Source: JTS-RE9 sp964649195 (GTDB taxonomy: Bacteria > Planctomycetota > Phycisphaerae > Phycisphaerales > Phycisphaeraceae). Taken from it: DNA of 64,000 nt. Each line of letters starts with the position of its first letter. Position 1 is the first letter of the stretch. The DNA lies in the NCBI GenBank assembly GCA_964649195.1, contig CAZYPK010000008.1:4075-68074 (forward strand), given 5' to 3'. The notes below the pieces were generated by a model. That model did not search any database. It was not told where the DNA came from and saw only the letters and a list, made by a program, of their open reading frames with translations. Both the position numbers and the translations under genes were made by a program. Below are positions 61,336 to 64,000 of this stretch, in pieces.

Positions 61336-62739
61336 ATGCGACATTACGATCTGGCCATCATCGGCACCGGACCCGCAGGACAAAAGGCCGCCATTCAGGG
61401 CGCCAAACTCGGCAAGCGGGTCTGCATCATTGAAAAGGAAAACGTCGTCGGCGGCGCACAGGTCAACACCGGCACGCTCCCTTCAAAAGCCATGCGCGAA
61501 GCCGCCCTGCACCTGACCGGCTCCAATCGGCGCGGCCTGTTCGGCCATCATGCCCGCGTCAAACGGCACATCGTCATCAGCGACCTCATCGCCATCAGCA
61601 CACAGGTCAGCCAGAACGAATGGGATGTCATCGGCGACGCCTTCGAACGCAACGGCATCGATCTCATCTGGGGCAGCGCCCGCTTCGAAGGCCCCAACCT
61701 CCTTCAAGTGGTCCGCACCAACGAGATGGAACTCATCACCGCCGACCACTTCGTCATCTGCGTCGGCACCCGGCCGGCACGCCCCGCCTCGATCCCCTTC
61801 AACGATCGCAACATCTTCTGCTCCGATTCCCTTCTGAAAATGGACAAGCTGCCCAAGTCCATGATCATCGTCGGCGGCGGCGTCATCGGCACCGAATATG
61901 CCTGCATCATGGCCACGCTGGGCGTCCGCGTCACCCTCGTCGAAGGACGCGACCAGGTGCTCGGCTTCCTCGATCACGAAATCGCCGAGGCCTTCCAATA
62001 CTTCCTGCGCCAGCGCGGCATCACGCTCAGGCTCGGCGAAAAAGTCAAATCCATCGAGGAACTGCCCCCGCACAACGGCGACGGCGTCCTCGTCCAGGCC
62101 ACGCTCGAATCAGGCAAACATCTCAAGGCTCAATCACTGCTCTTCTGCGTCGGCAGGCAGGGCGTCTGCAAACAACTGGGCCTGGAAAACGTCGGCCTCG
62201 AATACGACGACCGCGAACGGCTCAAGGTCAACGAGCACTACCAGACCGCCGTCGCCCACGTCTATGCCGCCGGCGATGTCATCGGCTTCCCCGCTCTCGC
62301 CTCCACTGCGATGGAGCAGGGCCGTCACGCCGTCTGCCACATGTTCAATCAGCCCACGCACACCATGCCCGACCTCTTCCCGCTGGGCATCTACTCCGTG
62401 CCTGAAATCTCCATGGTCGGCAAGACCGAAAAGCAACTCACCGATGAAGGCATCCCCTACGAAGCGGGCGTCGCCGCCTACAAGGAACTGGCGCGCGGCC
62501 AGCTCCTGGGCGATGACACCGGCATGCTCAAGCTCCTCATCCACGAGGAAAACCACACCATCCTCGGCGTACACGTCATCGGCACCCAGGCCACCGAACT
62601 GATCCACATCGGCCAGGCCGTCATGGCCCTAGGCGGCACCGCCGAGTTCTTCCTTCACAACGTCTTCAACTTCCCCACCCTCGCCGAGGCTTACCGAATC
62701 GCCGCGATGAACGGCGTGAACAAGCTGGCACATGTATGA
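61336..62739 (+). CDS. sthA: Soluble pyridine nucleotide transhydrogenase (SthA-like)
   Basis: A 467-residue FAD flavoprotein of the disulfide-reductase superfamily. The FAD motif IIGTGPAGQKAAIQGAKLG, the second dinucleotide fold IIVGGGVIGTEYACIMATLG and the C-terminal AYRIAAMNGVN are clear. The redox-active Cys pair of the family is absent: the place reads GGAQVNTGTLPSK. SthA also lacks a working disulfide, so direct hydride exchange between NADPH and NADH fits. The start at 61336 follows the TIR element by about 100 bp. Confidence 0.88.
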   Translation: MRHYDLAIIGTGPAGQKAAIQGAKLGKRVCIIEKENVVGGAQVNTGTLPSKAMREAALHLTGSNRRGLFGHHARVKRHIVISDLIAISTQVSQNEWDVIGDAFERNGIDLIWGSARFEGPNLLQVVRTNEMELITADHFVICVGTRPARPASIPFNDRNIFCSDSLLKMDKLPKSMIIVGGGVIGTEYACIMATLGVRVTLVEGRDQVLGFLDHEIAEAFQYFLRQRGITLRLGEKVKSIEELPPHNGDGVLVQATLESGKHLKAQSLLFCVGRQGVCKQLGLENVGLEYDDRERLKVNEHYQTAVAHVYAAGDVIGFPALASTAMEQGRHAVCHMFNQPTHTMPDLFPLGIYSVPEISMVGKTEKQLTDEGIPYEAGVAAYKELARGQLLGDDTGMLKLLIHEENHTILGVHVIGTQATELIHIGQAVMALGGTAEFFLHNVFNFPTLAEAYRIAAMNGVNKLAHV

Positions 62740-62741
62740 AA

Positions 62742-62850
62742 TAAGTTCCGAGTTCCGAGTTCCGAGTTCCGAGTTGAAAGGCGATGCGCCGTTCCGCGAC
62801 TTGGACCTCTTCTTCAGAAACTCGGAACTCGGAACTCGAAACTCGGAACT
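62742..62850. repeat. Inverted AGTTCCG heptamer element
   Basis: Four AGTTCCG units (from 62745) and four to five inverse CGGAACT units (62820-62850) flank about 45 bp, forming a hairpin just before the diguanylate cyclase gene. Confidence 0.85.
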
Positions 62851-62856
62851 GATCTC

Positions 62857-63774
62857 ATGCTCCGTCGTCAAAAGGTACTGCTGATCGACGATTCACCCAC
62901 GATCCACCGCGTGGTGCGCACGCGGATCGAGGATCTGGGGGTCGATATCCTCGACGCTTTCACCGGTGACGAAGGCTTCGCCGGCGCCGGGGCGGATCAG
63001 CCTGATCTCATTTTGCTCGATGTCGATCTGGAGGGTGAATCGGGCTTCGATCTCTGCGCCAGGCTCAAGCAGGACCCGGCCACGGTTCACATCCCCGTCA
63101 TCTTCATCAGCGGGGCGGAGGACACGTTCAACAAGGTGAAGGCGTTTGACCTGGGCGCGGTCGATTTCGTCATCAAGCCTTTCGATCCCGCCGAGCTTCG
63201 GGCCCGCGTTCGTGCCGCGCTGAAGACCAAGGAGCTGATGGACATGCTCACCACGCAGGCCCAGCTTGACGGGCTGACCGGCCTGCACAATCGCGGCTAC
63301 TTCGACAAGCGGCTGATGCAGGAAATCTCCGCCGGCCGCCGGTATGGAAGGTCCGTCGGCCTGCTGATGATGGATGTGGATCACTTCAAGCGGATCAACG
63401 ATCAGTTCGGGCACCCCAAGGGCGATGAGGTGCTGCGCAAGCTTGCCGACCTGGTGCGCACCGTGGTGCGCGAGAGCGACATCGCCTGCCGCTACGGCGG
63501 GGAAGAGATGGCGGTGATCCTGGCCGAGTCGTCGCCCGGCGATTCGTATCACGCTGGCCTGCGGCTGCTGGAGGAGATTCGCCAGTCCCCGGACATCACC
63601 GCCCTGATCGGCAGGCCGGTGACGGTGAGCATCGGCGCCGCCTGCGCCACGCCGGAGAAGGCCATGACGCCTGACGCCCTGCTGCGCGAGGCGGACGGCG
63701 CCCTGTACCGCGCCAAGAAGGCCGGCCGCAATCGCGTGGCCACGGCGTTCGATGCGAACATCAGCGCGGCGTGA
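62857..63774 (+). CDS. Response regulator diguanylate cyclase (PleD-like, REC-GGDEF)
   Basis: A 305-residue protein: a receiver domain with phospho-acceptor Asp55 (LILLDVDLEG) and Lys107 in DFVIKPFD, then a GGDEF domain with GGEEM at 214-218 and an inhibitory I site RESD at 206-209. Phosphorylation would drive dimerisation and synthesis of cyclic di-GMP from GTP. GGEEM is a slight variant of the active GGEEF/GGDEF motif, so activity is likely but not certain. The kinase is unknown. A repeat element ends immediately upstream. Confidence 0.92.
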   Translation: MLRRQKVLLIDDSPTIHRVVRTRIEDLGVDILDAFTGDEGFAGAGADQPDLILLDVDLEGESGFDLCARLKQDPATVHIPVIFISGAEDTFNKVKAFDLGAVDFVIKPFDPAELRARVRAALKTKELMDMLTTQAQLDGLTGLHNRGYFDKRLMQEISAGRRYGRSVGLLMMDVDHFKRINDQFGHPKGDEVLRKLADLVRTVVRESDIACRYGGEEMAVILAESSPGDSYHAGLRLLEEIRQSPDITALIGRPVTVSIGAACATPEKAMTPDALLREADGALYRAKKAGRNRVATAFDANISAA

Positions 63775-63840
63775 AGGAAAAACAGGACAACACGAAAACA
63801 GGAAATGAAAAGCGGCGGAAGCCGAGGCTGGTTGCCTTGG

Positions 63841-63862
63841 TGCCGCCGCTTCGCGGCTAAAT
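63841..63862. repeat. GCCGCTTCGCGGCTAAAT palindrome
   Basis: CCGCCGCTTCGCGGCTAAAT shares its GGCTAAAT tail with REP-C and its core with the inner arms of 29350-29519. Confidence 0.7.
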
Positions 63863-63909
63863 ATGATACTTTCCTCCCATCGGATTCGGCCGGTCCGCCT
63901 CGTCCGCCA

Positions 63910-64000
63910 CAGGGTAAAAGCATATGGGAGGGCGAGGCTCCCGCCGGGAGGGCGAGGCTCATATGGGAGGGCGAGGCTCCCGCCGAGCCGATTCGTTTGC
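63910..64000. repeat. GAGGCTCCCGCC element, copy 4 (runs off the window)
   Basis: CAGGGTAAAAGCATATGGG, then two to three GGAGGGCGAGGCTCCCGCC blocks with an extra CATATG. The start of the element is duplicated within it, so it may be nested or amplified. Confidence 0.8.

Overview
This 64-kb window looks like chromosomal DNA of a planctomycete, most likely of the Phycisphaerae or a related lineage. That is inferred from gene content: two Tat-exported DUF1501 proteins, a large PSD1/DUF1549-DUF1553 protein with a cytochrome-like CxxCH motif, a PEP-CTERM protein with HAF repeats, two secreted PQQ-type beta-propellers, a signal peptidase I with large insertions, and CPxCxYxLxG...CPECG ribbon proteins. 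Gene order is loose. Most genes are single or in pairs, strands alternate, and nearly every gap holds a repeat.

Layout. 0-9.5 kb: a PIN toxin with the end of its antitoxin, DUF1501 plus a thioredoxin-like protein, the PEP-CTERM protein, ilvD, a PemK/MazF toxin-antitoxin pair and a DegT aminotransferase. 9.5-16.6 kb: a phosphofructokinase, a PQQ-propeller protein, an aldo/keto reductase, a NagB-LmbE fusion and a sugar isomerase-like protein. 16.9-21.7 kb: a 6S RNA candidate with promoter and terminator, cysE, two tandem zinc-ribbon membrane proteins, a LON-domain protein and purF. 21.9-33 kb: a DASS transporter, an alpha/beta hydrolase, a GAF/sigma-54 regulator, lepB, a lipoprotein, hpt with a PH-domain membrane protein, a REP-associated tyrosine transposase and hisD. 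33-38.6 kb: DUF1501 and PSD1 genes separated by a PIN toxin-antitoxin module that lies between 48-bp direct repeats. 39-45.4 kb: thyX, a divergent sigma-70 factor, superoxide dismutase, an orphan pfaD and rsmJ. 45.4-52.3 kb: mostly uncharacterised secreted proteins and a second PQQ-propeller protein. 52.6-64 kb: rhomboid, a PhoR-type kinase, upp with a possible attenuator, aroK, an isolated nuoC, a MoxR ATPase, sthA and a response-regulator diguanylate cyclase.

Common themes. Nucleotide metabolism is well represented (purF, hpt, upp, thyX), as is amino-acid biosynthesis (ilvD, hisD, cysE, aroK). These genes are scattered, not in pathway operons. Many promoters show an extended -10 close to TGCTAYAAT, and two of these lie only 6 nt from the start codon.

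Repeats are the most unusual part. I see at least three short REP palindrome families, including one that surrounds and interrupts a rayT-like transposase gene. There are several 110-240 bp elements with terminal inverted repeats that look like MITEs. There are also heptanucleotide tandem repeats of at least five different motifs, some arranged as hairpins. Some palindromes and repeats lie inside reading frames (DegT, MoxR, rayT). No tRNA, rRNA, CRISPR array or phage module was recognised. All calls come from reading the sequence; no database search was possible.
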